Of a DNA stretch of 64,000 nt, positions 13,001 through 27,007 are shown piece after piece. The translations under genes and the position numbers were made by a program. Under the pieces are notes generated by a model, which saw nothing but the letters and a program-made list of their open reading frames with translations, was not told where the DNA came from and did not search any database. This DNA is from Hydractinia symbiolongicarpus (taxonomy: Eukaryota > Cnidaria > Hydrozoa > Anthoathecata > Hydractiniidae): the NCBI RefSeq assembly GCF_029227915.1, contig NC_079882.1, positions 30,992,001 through 31,056,000 on the forward strand. Direction: 5' to 3'. Every line of letters starts with the position of its first letter. Within the stretch, counting starts at the first letter, position 1.

Positions 13001-16000
13001 ACAGCTGTACTTCAAGCGGACGGACACTGTTAGAAATTCAATGAAATGTACTTTTTGAAACTATCTCTATATCTTCAGCGCGTTCTAACGGTTAGGTTTG
13101 CTCCCGCAGTAAAAAATGACTTATTTATCTAAATTTATGAATGAAGCGCTACCACAGCGCCCAGTGTAATCGCTGAGTTCCGACAACCATGTTAGATGAA
13201 GAAGAATGTTCTTTCTTGGAGTCGAATTGGCTCATGTATCACATTTATAAGTTCAAAGTCCAAAATAAGTTCAATTAAGTCCCACAGTCAATCGTTTCAC
13301 TGTTAAAGGCGATGCAACCTGGTAATATCAGAAACATATCGCTAAATACATGTTGGTACGAATATGTGACGCAACAGTTGTAACTCAAACGGAGTGATAC
13401 TGTTACAAAGTCAATGAAATAAAGTTTTTGAAACTGTCTCTATTTCTTCAGCGCGCGCTAACGGCTAAGGTTGGTCCCACAGTACAGAATGACTTATTTA
13501 TCTAAATTTCTAAATGAAGCGCTACCGCAGCGCCCAGTGTAACCGCTAAATTCCAGCAATCATGTCAAAATAAGAAGAATGTTATTTCTTGGAGTCCAAT
13601 TGGCGCATTTATCACATTTATAAGTTCAAAGTCCGAAATCAGTTCCATTAAGTCCCACAGTCAATCGTTTCATTGTTAAAAGCGATGCAACCTAGTAGAG
13701 TCAGAAAAATAACGCTAAATACATGTTGGTACGATTATGTGACGCAGCTGTTGTAACTCAAACGGACCGATACCGTTAGAAATTCAATGAAATGTAATTT
13801 TTGAAACTGTCTCTATTTCTTCAGCGTGCGCTATCGACTAGGATTGGTCCCACAGTAAAAAATGTCTTATTTATCTAAATTTATAAATGAAGCGCTATCA
13901 CAGCGCCCAGTGTAATCGCTGAGTTCCAGCGACCATGTCAGATGAAGAAGAATGTTCTTTCTTGGAGTCGAATTGGCTCATGTATCACATTTATAAGTTC
14001 AAAGACCAAAATCATTTCAATTAAGTCCCACAGTCAATCGTTTCATTGTTAAAAGCGATGCAACCTAGCAGAGTCAGAAAAATATCGCTAAACACATGTT
14101 GCTACGAATATGTGACACGACCGTTGTACTTCAACCGGACGGATACCGTTACAAACTCAATGAAATGTAGTTTTTGAAACTGTCTCTATATCTGCAGCGC
14201 GTGCTAACGACTAGGATTGGTCCCACAGTAAAAAATGGCTTATTTATCTAAATTTTTAAATGAAGCGCTACCACAGCGCGCAGTGTAATCGCTGAATTCC
14301 AGCAATCATGTCAAAATAAAAAGAATGTTATTTCTTGGAGTCCAATTGGCTCATTTATCACATTTATAAGTTCAAAGTCTAAAATCAATTCAATTAAGTC
14401 CCACAGTCAATCGGTTCACTGTTAAAAGCCATGCAACTTGGTAATATCTGAAAGATATCGCTAAACACATGTTGGTACGATTATGTGACGCGACAGCTGT
14501 ACTTCAAGCGGACGGACACTGTTAGAAATTCAATGAAATGTAGTTTTTGAAACTATCTCTATATCTTCAGCGCGTTCTAACGGTTAGGTTTGCTCCCGCA
14601 GTAAAAAATGACTTATTAATCTAAATTTATGAATGAAGCGCTACCACAGCGCCCAGTGTAATCGCTGAGTTCCGACAACCATGTCAGATGAAGAAGAATG
14701 TTCTTTCTTGGAGTCGAATTGGCTCATGTATCACATTTATAAGTTCAAAGTCCAAAATAAGTTCAATTAAGTCCCACAGTCAATCGTTGCACTGTTAAAA
14801 GCGATGCAACCTGGTAACATCAGAAACATATCGGTAAACACATGTTGGTACGAATATGTGACGCGACCGTTGTACTTCAAGCGGACGGATACCGTTAGAA
14901 ACTTAATGAAATGTAGTTTTTGAAACTGTCTCTATATCTTCAGCGCGTGCTAACGGCTAGGATTTGTCCCACAGTAAAGAATGACTTATTTATCTAAATT
15001 TCTAAATGAAGCGCTATCACAGCGCCCAGTGTAATCGCTGAGTTCCAGCGACCATGTCAGATGAAGAAGAATGTTCTTTCTTGGAGTCGAATTGGCTCAT
15101 GTATCACATTTATAAGTTCAAAGACCAAAATCATTTCAATTAAGTCCCACAGTCAATCGTTTCATTGTTAAAAGCGATGCAACCTAGTAGAGTCAGAAAA
15201 ATATCGCTAAACACATGTTGGTACGAATATGTGACACGACCGTTGTACTTCAACCGGACGGATACCGTTACAAACTCAATGAAATGTAGTTTTTGAAACT
15301 GTCTCTATATCTGCAGCGCGTGCTAACGGCTAGGATTGGTCCCACAGTAAAAAATGGCTTATTTATCTAAATTTTTAAATGAAGCGCTACCACAGCGCGC
15401 AGTGTAATCGCTGAATTCCAGCAATCATGTCAAAATAAGAAGAATGTTATTTCTTGGAGTCCAATTGGCTCATTTATCACATTTATAAGTTCAAAGTCTA
15501 AAATCAGTTCAATTAAGTCCCACAGTCAATCGGTTCACTGTTAAAAGCCATGCAACTTGGTAATATCTGAAAGATATCGCTAAACACATTTTGGTACGAT
15601 TATGTGACGCGACAGCTGTACTTCAAGCGGACGGACACCGTTAGAAATTCAATGAATTGTAGTTTTTGAAACTATCTCTATACCTTCAGCGCGTTCTAAC
15701 GGTTAGGTTTGCTCCCGCAGTAAAAAATGTCTTATTTATCTAAATTTATAAATGAAGCGCTATCACAGCGCCCAGTGTAATCGCTGAGTTCCAGCGACCA
15801 TGTCAGATGAAGAAGAATGTTCTTTCTTGGAGTCGAATTGGCTCATGTATCACATTTATAAGTTCAAAGACCAAAATCATTTCAATTAAGTCCCACAGTC
15901 AATCGTTTCATTGTTAAAAGCGATGCAACCTAGTAGAGTCAGAAAAGTATCGCTAAACACATGTTGCTACGAATATGTGACACGACCGTTGTACTTCAAC

Positions 16001-16753
16001 CGGACGGATACCGTTACAAACTCAATGAAATGTAGTTTTTGAAACTGTCTCTATATCTGCAGCGCATGCTAACGACTAGGATTGGTCCCACAGTAAAAAA
16101 TGGCTTATTTATCTAAATTTTTAAATCAAGCGCTACCACAGCGCGCAGTGTAATCGCTGAATTTCCAGCAATCATGTCAAAATAAAAAGAATGTTATTTC
16201 TTGGAGTCCAATTGGCTCATTTATCACATTTATAAGTTCAAAGTCTAAAATCAGTTCAATTAAGTCCCACAGTCAATCGGTTCACTGTTAAAAGCCATGC
16301 AACTTGGTAATTTCTGAAAGATATCGCTAAACACATGTTGGTACGATTATGTGACGCGACAGCTGTACTTCAAGCGGACGGACACCGTTAGAAATTCAAT
16401 GAAATGTAGTTTTTGAAACTATCTCTATATCTTCAGCGCGTTCTAACGGTTAGGTTTGCTCCCGCAGTAAAAAATGACTTATTTATCTAAATTTATGAAT
16501 GAAGCGCTACCACAGCGCCCAGTGTAATCGCTGAGTTCCGACAACCATGTCAGATGAAGAAGAATGTTCTTTCTTGGAGTCGAATTGGCTCATGTATCAC
16601 ATTTATAAGTTCAAAGTCCAAATTAAGTTCAATTAAGTCCCACAGTCAATCGTTTCACTGTTAAAGGCGATGCAACCTGGTAATATCAGAAACATATCGC
16701 TAAATACATGTTGGTACGAATATGTGACACAACAGTTGTAACTCAAACGGAGT

Positions 16754-16775
16754 GATACTGATAGTATAAGAATGT
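16754..16775 (+). other. First delta junction (about 167 bp lost, with filler)
   Basis: Here 'gatactg', which normally continues 'ttacaaagtcaatg', jumps to 'ataagaatgttatttc' of the next monomer, removing about 167 net bases and leaving a monomer of about 206 bp. The join reads gatactgatagtataagaatg: a near copy of 'gatact' sits between the two ends. The same join, with minor variants, recurs near 19571, 20899, 22221, 23921, 25621, 27321, 28649 and 31077. Its spread at HOR spacing shows one event that was then amplified. Confidence 0.85.
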
Positions 16776-19257
16776 TATTTCTTGGAGTCCAATTGGCGCA
16801 TTTATCACATTTATAAGTTCAAAGTCCGAAATCAGTTCCATTAAGTCCCACAGTCAATCGTTTTATTGTTAAAAGCGATGCAACCTAGTAGAGTCAGAAA
16901 AATAACGCTAAATACATGTTGGTACGAATATGTGACGCAGCTGTTGTAACTCAAACGGACCGATACCGTTAGAAATTCAATGAAATGTAATTTTTGAAAC
17001 TGTCTCTATTTTTTCAGCGTGCGCTATCGACTAGGATTGGTCCCACAGTAAAAAATGTCTTATTTATCTAAATTTATAAATGAAGCGCTATCACAGCGCC
17101 CAGTGTAATCGCTGAGTTCCAGCGACCATGTCAGATGAAGAAGAATGTTCTTTCTTGGAGTCGAATTGGCTCATGTATCACATTTATAAGTTCAAAGAAA
17201 AAAATCATTTCAATTAAGTCCCACAGTCAATCGGTTCACTGTTAAAAGCCATGCAACTTGGTAATATCTGAAAGATGTCGCTAAACACATGTTGGTACGA
17301 TTATGTGACGCGACAGCTGTACTTCAAGCTGACGGACACCATTAGAAATTCAATGAAATGTAGTTTTTGAAACTATCTCTATATCTTCAGCGCGTTCTAA
17401 CGGTTAGGTTTGCTCCCGCAGTAAAAAATGACTTATTTATCTAAATTTATGAATGAAGCGCTACCACAGCGCCCAGTGAAATCGCTGAGTTCCGACAACC
17501 ATGTCAGATGAAGAAGAATGTTCTTTCTTGGAGTCGAATTTGCTCATGTATTACATTTATAAGTTCAAAGTCCAAATTAAGTTCAATTAAGTCCAACAGT
17601 CAATCGTTTCACTGTTAAAGGCGATGCAACCTGGTAATATCAGAAACATATCGCTAAATACATGTTGGTACGAATATGTGACGCAACAGTTGTAACTCAA
17701 ACGGAGTGATACTGTTACAAAGTCAATGAAATAAAGTTTTTGAAACTGTGTCTATTTCTTCAGCGCGCGCTAACGGCTAAGGTTGGTCCCACAGTACAGG
17801 ATGACTTATTTATCTAAATTTCTAAATGAAGCGCTACCGCAGCGCCCAGTGTAACCGCTGAATTATAGCAATCATGTGAAAATAAGAAGAATGTTATTTC
17901 TTGGAGTCCAATTGGCGCATTTATCACATTTATAAGTTCAAAGTCCGAAATCAGTTCCATTAAGTCCCACAGTCAATCGTTTCATTGTTAAAAGCGATGC
18001 AACCTAGTAGAGTCAGAAAAATAACGCTAAATACATGTTGGTACGAACATGTGACGCAGCTGTTGTAACTCAAACGGACCGACACCGTTAGAAAGTCAAT
18101 GAAATGTAATTTTTGAAACTGTCTCTATTTCTTCAGCGCGCGATAACGGCTAAGGTTGGTCCCACAGTACAGGATGACTTATTTATCTAAATTTCTAAAT
18201 GAAGCGCTACCGCAGCGCCCAGTGTAACCGCTGAATTCCAGCAATCATGTCAAAATAAGAAGAATGTTATTTCTTGGAGTCCAATTGGTGCATTTATCAC
18301 ATTTATAAGTTCAAAGTCCGAAATCAGTTCCATTAAGTCCCACAGTCAATCGTTTCATTGTTAAAAGCGATGCAACCTAGTAGAGTCAGAAATATAACGC
18401 TAAATACATGTTGGTACGAATATGTGACGCAGCTGTTGTAACTCAAACGGACCGATACCGTTAGAAATTCAATGAAATGTAATTTTTGAAACTGTCTCTA
18501 TTTCTTCAGCGTGCGCTATCGACTAGGATTGGTCCCACAGTAAAAAATGTCTTATTTATCTAAATTTATAAATGAAGCGCTATCACAGCGGCCAGTGTAA
18601 TCGCTGAGTTCCAGCGACCATGTCAGATGAAGAAGAATGTTCTTTCTTGGAATCGAATTGGCTCATGTATCACATTTATAAGTTCAAAGAAAAAAATCAT
18701 TTCAATTAAGTCCCACAGTCAATCGTTTCATTGTTAAAAGCGATGCAACCTAGTAGAATCAGAAAAATATCGCTAAACACATGTTGGTACGAATATGTGA
18801 CACGACCGTTGTACTTCAACCGGACGGATACCGTTACAAACTCAATGAAATGTAGTTTTTGAAACTGTCTCTATATCTGCAGCGCGTGCTAACGGCTAGG
18901 TTGGTCCCACAGTAAAAAATGGCTTATTTATCTAAATTTTTAAATGAAGCGCTACCACAGCGCGCAGTGTAATCGCTGAATTCCAGCAATCATGTCAAAA
19001 TAAGAAGAATGTTATTTCTTGGAGTCCAATTGGCTCATTTATCACATTTATAAGTTCAAAGTCTAAACCAGTTCAATTAAGTCCCACAGTCAATCGGTTC
19101 ACTGTTAAAAGCCATGCAACTTGGTAACATCTGAAAGATATCGCTAAACACATGTTGGTACGATTATGTGACGCGACAGCTGTACTTCAAGCGGACGGAC
19201 ACCGTTAGAAATTCAATGAAATGTAGTTTTTGAAACTATCTCTATATCTTCAGCGCG

Positions 19258-21907
19258 TTCTAACGGTTAGGTTTGCTCCCGCAGTAAAAAATGACTTATT
19301 TATCTAAATTTATGAATGAAGCGCTACCACAGCGCCCAGTGTAATCGCTGAGTTCCGACAACCATGTCAGATGAAGAAGAATGTTCTTTCTTGGAGTCGA
19401 ATTGGCTCATGTATCACATTTATAAGTTCAAAGTCCAAATTAAGTTCAATTAAGTCCCACAGTCAATCGTTTCACTGTTAAAGGCGATGCAACCTGGTAA
19501 TATCAGAAACATATCGCTAAATACATGTTGGTACGAATATGTGACGCAACAGTTGTAACTCAAGCGGAGTGATACTGATATATAAGAATGTTATTTCTTG
19601 GAGTCCAATTGGCGCATTTATCACATTTATAAGTTCAAAGTCCGAAATCAGTTCCATTAAGTCCCACAGTCAATCGTTTCATTGTTAAAAGCGATGCAAC
19701 CTAGTAGAGTCAGAAAAATAACGTTAAATACATGTTGGTACGAATATGTGACGCAGCTGTTGTAACTCAAACGGACCGATACCGTTAGAAAGTCAATGAA
19801 ATGTAATTTTTGAAACTGTCTCTATTTCTTCAGCGCGCGATAACGGCTAAGGTTGGTCCCACAGTACAGGATGACTTATTTATCTAAATTTCTAAATGAA
19901 GCGCTACCGCAGCGCCCAGTGTAACCGCTGAATTCCAGCAATCATGTCAAAATAAGAAGAATGTTATTTCTTGGAGTCCAATTGGCGCACTTATCACATT
20001 TATAAGTTCAAAATCCGAAATCATTTCAATTAAGTCCCACAGTCAATCGTTTCATTGTTAAAAGCGATGCAACCTAGTAGAATCAGAAAAATATCGCTAA
20101 ACACATGTTGGTACGAATATGTGACACGACCGTTGTACTTCAACCGGACGGATACCGTTACAAACTCAATGAAATGTAGTTTTTGAAACTGTCTCTATAT
20201 CTGCAGCGCGTGCTAACGGCTAGGTTGGTCCCACAGTAAAAAATGGCTTATTTATCTAAATTTTTAAATGAAGCGCTACCACAGCGCGCAGTGTAATCGC
20301 TGAATTCCAGCAATCATGTCAAAATAAGAAGAATGTTATTTCTTGGAGTCCAATTGGCTCATTTATCACATTTATAAGTTCAAAGTCTAAAATCAGTTCA
20401 ATTAAGTCCCACAGTCAATCGGTTCACTGTTAAAAGCCATGCAACTTGGTAACATCTGAAAGATATCGCTAAACACATGTTGGTACGATTATGTGACGCG
20501 ACAGCTGTACTTCAAGCGGACGGACACCGTTAGAAATTCAATGAAATGTAGTTTTTGAAACTATCTCTATATCTTCAGCGCGTTCTAACGGTTAGGTTTG
20601 CTCCCGCAGTAAAAAATGACTTATTTATCTAAATTTATGAATGAAGCGCTACCACAGCGCCCAGTGTAATCGCTGAGTTCCGACAACCATGTCAGATGAA
20701 GAAGAATGTTCTTTCTTGGAGTCGAATTGGCTCATGTATCACATTTATAAGTTCAAAGTCCAAATTAAGTTCAATTAAGTCCCACAGTCAATCGTTTCAC
20801 TGTTAAAGGCGATGCAACCTGGTAATATCAGAAACATATCGCTAAATACATGTTGGTACGAATATGTGACGCAACAGTTGTAACTCAAGCGGAGTGATAC
20901 TGATATATAAGAATGTTATTTCTTGCAGTCCAATTGGCGCATTTATCACATTTATAAGTTCAAAGTCCGAAATCAGTTCCATTAAGTCCCACAGTCAATC
21001 GTTTCATTGTTAAAAGCGATGCAACCTAGTAGAGTCAGAAAAATAACGTTAAATACATGTTGGTACGAATATGTGACGCAGCTGTTGTAACTCAAACGGA
21101 CCGATACCGTTAGAAAGTCAATGAAATGTAATTTTTGAAACTGTCTCTATTTCTTCAGCGCGCGATAACGGCTAAGGTTGGTCCCACAGTACAGGATGAC
21201 TTATTTATCTAAATTTCTAAATGAAGCGCTACCGCAGCGCCCAGTGTAACCGCTGAATTCCAGCAATCATGTCAAAATAAGAAGAATGTTATTTCTTGGA
21301 GTCCAATTGGTGCATTTATCACATTTATAAGTTCAAAGTCCGAAATCAGTTCCATTAAGTCCCACAGTCAATCGTTTCATTGTTAAAAGCGATGCAACCT
21401 AGTAGAGTCAGAAAAATATCGCTAAACACATGTTGGTACGAATATGTGACACGACCGTTGTACTTTAACCGGACGGATACCGTTACAAACTCAATGAAAT
21501 GTAGTTTTTGAAACTGTCTCTATATCTGCAGCGCGTGCTAACGGCTAGGATTGCTCCCACAGTAAAAAATGGCTTTTTATCTAAATTTTTAAATGAAGCG
21601 CTACCACAGCGCGCAGTGTAATCGCTGAATTCCAGCAATCATGTCAAAATAAGAAGAATGTTATTTCTTGGAGTCCAATTGGCTCATTTATCACATTTAT
21701 AAGTTCAAAGTCTAAAATCAGTTCAATTAAGTCCCACAGTCAATCGGTTCACTGTTAAAAGCCATGCAACTTGGTAATATCTGAAAGATATCGCTAAACA
21801 CATGTTGGTACGATTATGTGACGCGACAGCTGTACTTCAAGCGGACGGACACCGTTAGAAATTCAATGAAATGTAGTTTTTGAAACTATCTCTATATCTT
21901 CAGCGCG
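19258..21907 (+). repeat. Two 1325-bp HOR units, A-delta-B-D
   Basis: A-markers at 19258, 20583 and 21908 are 1325 bp apart. Each unit holds an A monomer, the roughly 206-bp delta remnant (joins at 19571 and 20899, both 'gatactgatatataag'), a B monomer with the private variant 'cgcgcgataacggctaagg', and a D monomer. The two units share the one-base-shorter join, showing they are sisters. Confidence 0.85.
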
Positions 21908-24900
21908 TTCTAACGGTTAGGTTTGCTCCCGCAGTAAAAAATGACTTATTTATCTAAATTTATGAATGAAGCGCTACCACAGCGCCCAGTGTAATCGCTG
22001 AGTTCCGACAACCATGTCAGATGAAGAAGAATGTTCTTTCTTTTAGTCGAATTGGCTCATGTATCACATTTATAAGTTCAAAGTCCAAATTAAGTTCAAT
22101 TAAGTTCCACAGTCAATCGTTTCACTGTTAAAGGCGATGCAACCTGGTAATATCAGAAACATATCGCTAAATACATGTTGGTACGAATATGTGACGCAAC
22201 AGTTGTAACTCAAACGGAGTGATACTGATACTATAAGAAAGTTATTTCTTGGAGTCCAATTGGCGCATTTATCACATTTATAAGTTCAAAGTCCGAAATC
22301 AGTTCCATTAAGTCCCACAGTCAATCGTTTCATTGTTAAAAGCGATGCAACCTAGTAGAGTCAGAAAAATAACGCTAAATACATGTTGGTACGAATATGT
22401 GACTCAACAGTTGTAACTCAAACGGAGTGATACTGTTACAAAGTCAATGAAATAAAATTTTTGAAACTGTCTCTACTTCTTCAGCGCGCGCTAACGGCTA
22501 AGGTTGGTCCCACAGTACAGGATGACTTATTTATCTAAATTTCTAAATGAAGCGCTACCGCAGCGCCCAGTGTAACCGCTGAATTCCAGCAATCATGTCA
22601 AAATAAGAAGAATGTTATTTCTTGGAGTCCAATTGGCGCATTTATCACATTTATAAGTTCAAAGTCCGAAATCAGTTCCATTAAGTCCCACAGTCAATCG
22701 TTTCATTGTTAAAAGCGATGCAACCTAGTAGAGTCAGAAAAATAACGCTAAATACATGTTGGTACGAATATGTGACGCAGCTGTTGTAACTCAAACGGAC
22801 CGATACCGTTAGAAATTCAATGAAATGTAATTTTTGAAACTGTCTCTATTTCTTCAGCGTGCGCTATCGACTAGGATTGGTCCCACAGTAAAAAATGTCT
22901 TATTTATCTAAATTTATAAATGAAGCGCTATCACAGCGGCCAGTGTAATCGCTGAGTTCCAGCGACCATGTCAGATGAAGAAGAATGTTCTTTCTTGGAG
23001 TCGAATTGGCTCATGTATCACATTTATAAGTTCAAAGAAAAAAATCATTTCAATTAAGTCCCACAGTCAATCGTTTCAATGTTAAAAGCGATGCAACCTA
23101 GTAGAGTCAGAAAAATATCGCTAAACACATGTTGGTACGAATATGTGACACGACCGTTGTACTTCAACCGGACGGATACCGTTACAAACTCAATGAAATG
23201 TAGTTTTTGAAACTGTCTCTATATCTGCAGCGCGTGCTAACGGCTAGGATTGGTCCCACAGTAAAAAATGGCTTATTTATCTAAATTTTTAAATGAAGCG
23301 CTACCACAGCGCGCAGTGTAATCGCTGAATTCCAGCAATCATGTCAAAATAAGAAGAATGTTATTTCTTGGAGTCCAATTGGCTCATTTATCACATTTAT
23401 AAGTTCAAAGTCTAAAATCAGTTCAATTAAGTCCCACAGTCAATCGGTTCACTGTTAAAAGCCATGCAACTTGGTAACATCTGAAAGATATCGCTAAACA
23501 CATGTTGGTACGATTATGTGACGCGACAGCTGTACTTCAAGCGGACGGACACCGTTAGAAATTCAATGAAATGTAGTTTTTGAAACTATCTCTATATCTT
23601 CAGCGCGTTCTAACGGTTAGGTTTGCTCCCGCAGTAAAAAATGACTTATTTATCTAAATTTATGAATGAAGCGCTACCACAGCGCCCAGTGTAATCGCTG
23701 AGTTCCGACAACCATGTCAGATGAAGAAGAATGTTCTTTCTTGGAGTCGAGTTAGCTCATGTATCACATTTATAAGTTCAAAGTCCAAATTAAGTTCAAT
23801 TAAGTCCCACAGTCAATCGTTTCACTGTTAAAGGCGATGCAAACTGGTAATATCAGAAACATATCGCTAAATACGTGTTGGTACGAATATGTGACGCAAC
23901 AGTTGTAACTCAAACGGAGTGATACTGATACTATAAGAATGTTATTTCTTCGAGTCCAATTGGCGCATTTATCACATTTATAAGTTCAAAGTCCGAAATC
24001 AGTTCCATTAAGTCCCACAGTCAATCGTTTCATTGTTAAAAGCGATGCAACCTAGTAGAGTCAGAAAAATAACGCTAAATACATGTTGGTACGAATATGT
24101 GACGCAGCTGTTGTAACTCAAACGGACCGATACCGTTAGAAAGTCAATGAAATGTAATTTTTGAAACTGTCTCTATTTCTTCAGCGCGCGATAACGGCTA
24201 AGGTTGGTCCCACAGTACAGGATGACTTATTTATCTAAATTTCTAAATAAGGCGCTACCGCAGCGCCCAGTGTAACCGCTGAATTCCAGCAATCATGTCA
24301 AAATAAGAAGAATGTTATTTCTTGGAGTCCAATTGGCGCATTTATCACATTTATAAGTTCAAAGTCCGAAATCAGTTCCATTAAGTCCCACAGTCAATCG
24401 TTTCATTGTTAAAAGCGATGCAACCTAGTAGAGTCAGAAAAATAACGCTAAATACATGTTGGTACGAATATGTGACGCAGCTGTTGTAACTCAAACGGAC
24501 CGATACCGTTAGAAATTCAATGAAATGTAATTTTTGAAACTGTCTCTATTTCTTCAGCGTGCGCTTTCGACTAGGATTGGTCCCACAGTAAAAAATGTCT
24601 TATTTATCTAAATTTATAAATGAAGCGCTATCACAGCGGCCAGTGTAATCGCTGAGTTCCAGCGACCATGTCAGATGAAGAAGAATGTTCTTTCTTGGAG
24701 TCGAATTGGCTCATGTATCACATTTATAAGTTCAAAGAAAAAAATCATTTCAATTAAGTCCCACAGTCAATCGTTTCAATGTTAAAAGCGATGCAACCTA
24801 GTAGAGTCAGAAAAATATCGCTAAACACATGTTGGTACGAATATGTGACACGACCGTTGTACTTTAACCGGACGGATACCGTTACAAACTCAATGAAATG

Positions 24901-27007
24901 TAGTTTTTGAAACTGTCTCTATATCTGCAGCGCGTGCTAACGGCTAGGATTGGTCCCACAGTAAAAAATGGCTTATTTATCTAAATTTTTAAATGAAGCG
25001 CTACCACAGCGCGCAGTGTAATCGCTGAATTCCAGCAATCATGTCAAAATAAGAAGAATGTTATTTCTTGGAGTCCAATTGGCTCATTTATCACATTTAT
25101 AAGTTCAAAGTCTAAAATCAGTTCAATTAAGTCCCACAGGCAATCGGTTCACTGTTAAAAGCCATGCAACTTGGTAATATCTGAAAGATATCGCTAAACA
25201 CATGTTGGTACGATTATGTGACGCGACAGCTGTACTTCAAGCGGACGGACACCGTTAGAAATTCAATGAAATGTAGTTTTTGAAACTATCTCTATATCTT
25301 CAGCGCGTTCTAACGGTTAGGTTTGCTCCCGCAGTAAAAAATGACTTATTTATCTAAATTTATGAATGAAGCGCTACCACAGCGCCCAGTGTAATCGCTG
25401 AGTTCCGACAACCATGTCAGATGAAGAAGAATGTTCTTTCTTTTAGTCGAATTGGCTCATGTATCACATTTATAAGTTCAAAGTCCAAATTAAGTTCAAT
25501 TAAGTTCCACAGTCAATCGTTTTACTGTTAAAGGCGATGCAACCTGGTAATATCAGAAACATATCGCTAAATACATGTTGGTACGAATATGTGACGCAAC
25601 AGTTGTAACTCAAACGGAGTGATACTGATACTATAAGAAAGTTATTTCTTGGAGTCCAATTGGCGCATTTATCACATTTATAAGTTCAAAGTCCGAAATC
25701 AGTTCCATTAAGTCCCACAGTCAATCGTTTCATTGTTAAAAGCGATGCAACCTAGTAGAGTCAGAAAAATAACGCTAAATACATGTTGGTACGAATATGT
25801 GACTCAACAGTTGTAACTCAAACGGAGTGATACTGTTACAAAGTCAATGAAATAAAGTTTTTGAAACTGTCTCTATTTCTTCAGCGCGCGCTAACGGCTA
25901 AGGTTGGTCCCACAGTACAGGATGACTTATTTATCTAAATTTCTAAATGAAGCGCTACCGCAGCGCCCAGTGTAACCGCTGAATTCCAGCAATCATGTCA
26001 AAATAAGAAGAATGTTATTTCTTGGAGTCCAATTGGCGCATTTATCACATTTATAAGTTCAAAGTCCGAAATCAGTTCCATTAAGTCCCACAGTCAATCG
26101 TTTCATTGTTAAAAGCGATGCAACCTAGTAGAGTCAGAAAAATAACGCTAAATACATGTTGGTACGAATATGTGACGCAGCTGTTGTAACTCAAACGGAC
26201 CGATACCGTTAGAAATTCAATGAAATGTAATTTTTGAAACTGTCTCTATTTCTTCAGCGTGCGCTATCGACTAGGATTGGTCCCACAGTAAAAAATGTCT
26301 TATTTATCTAAATTTATAAATGAAGCGCTATCACAGCGGTCAGTGTAATCGCTGAGTTCCAGCGACCATGTCAGATGAAGAAGAATGTTCTTTCTTGGAG
26401 TCGAATTGGCTCATGTATCACATTTATAAGTTCAAAGAAAAAAATCATTTCAATTAAGTCCCACAGTCAATCGTTTCAATGTTAAAAGCGATGCAACCTA
26501 GTAGAGTCAGAAAAATATCGCTAAACACATGTTGGTACGAATATGTGACACGACCGTTGTACTTCAACCGGACGGATACCGTTACAAACTCAATAAAATG
26601 TAGTTTTTGAAACTGTCTCTATATCTGCAGCGCGTGCTAACGGCTAGGATTGGTCCCACAGTAAAAAATGGCTTATTTATCTAAATTTTTAAATGAAGCG
26701 CTACCACAGCGCGCAGTGTAATCGCTGAATTCCAGCAATCATGTCAAAATAAGAAGAATGTTATTTCTTGGAGTCCAATTGGCTCATTTATCACATATAT
26801 AAGTTCAAAGTCTAAAATCAGTTCAATTAAGTCCCACAGTCAATCGGTTCACTGTTAAAAGCCATGCAACTTGGTAACATCTGAAAGATATCGCTAAACA
26901 CATGTTGGTACGATTATGTGACGCGACAGCTGTACTTCAAGCGGACGGACACCGTTAGAAATTCAATGAAATGTAGTTTTTGAAACTATCTCTATATCTT
27001 CAGCGCG
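21908..27007 (+). repeat. Three 1700-bp HOR units, A-delta-B-C-D
   Basis: A-markers at 21908, 23608, 25308 and 27008 are each 1700 bp apart. Every unit carries the delta join 'gatactgatactataag' and the C-type private variant 'ttcaaagaaaaaaatcat' (about 23033, 24733, 26433). Units 1 and 3 share 'ctttcttttagtcg' and 'ataagaaagtta', while unit 2 and the next unit share 'aaactggtaatatc'. This alternation implies a 3400-bp super-unit (two by 1700). Confidence 0.88.
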
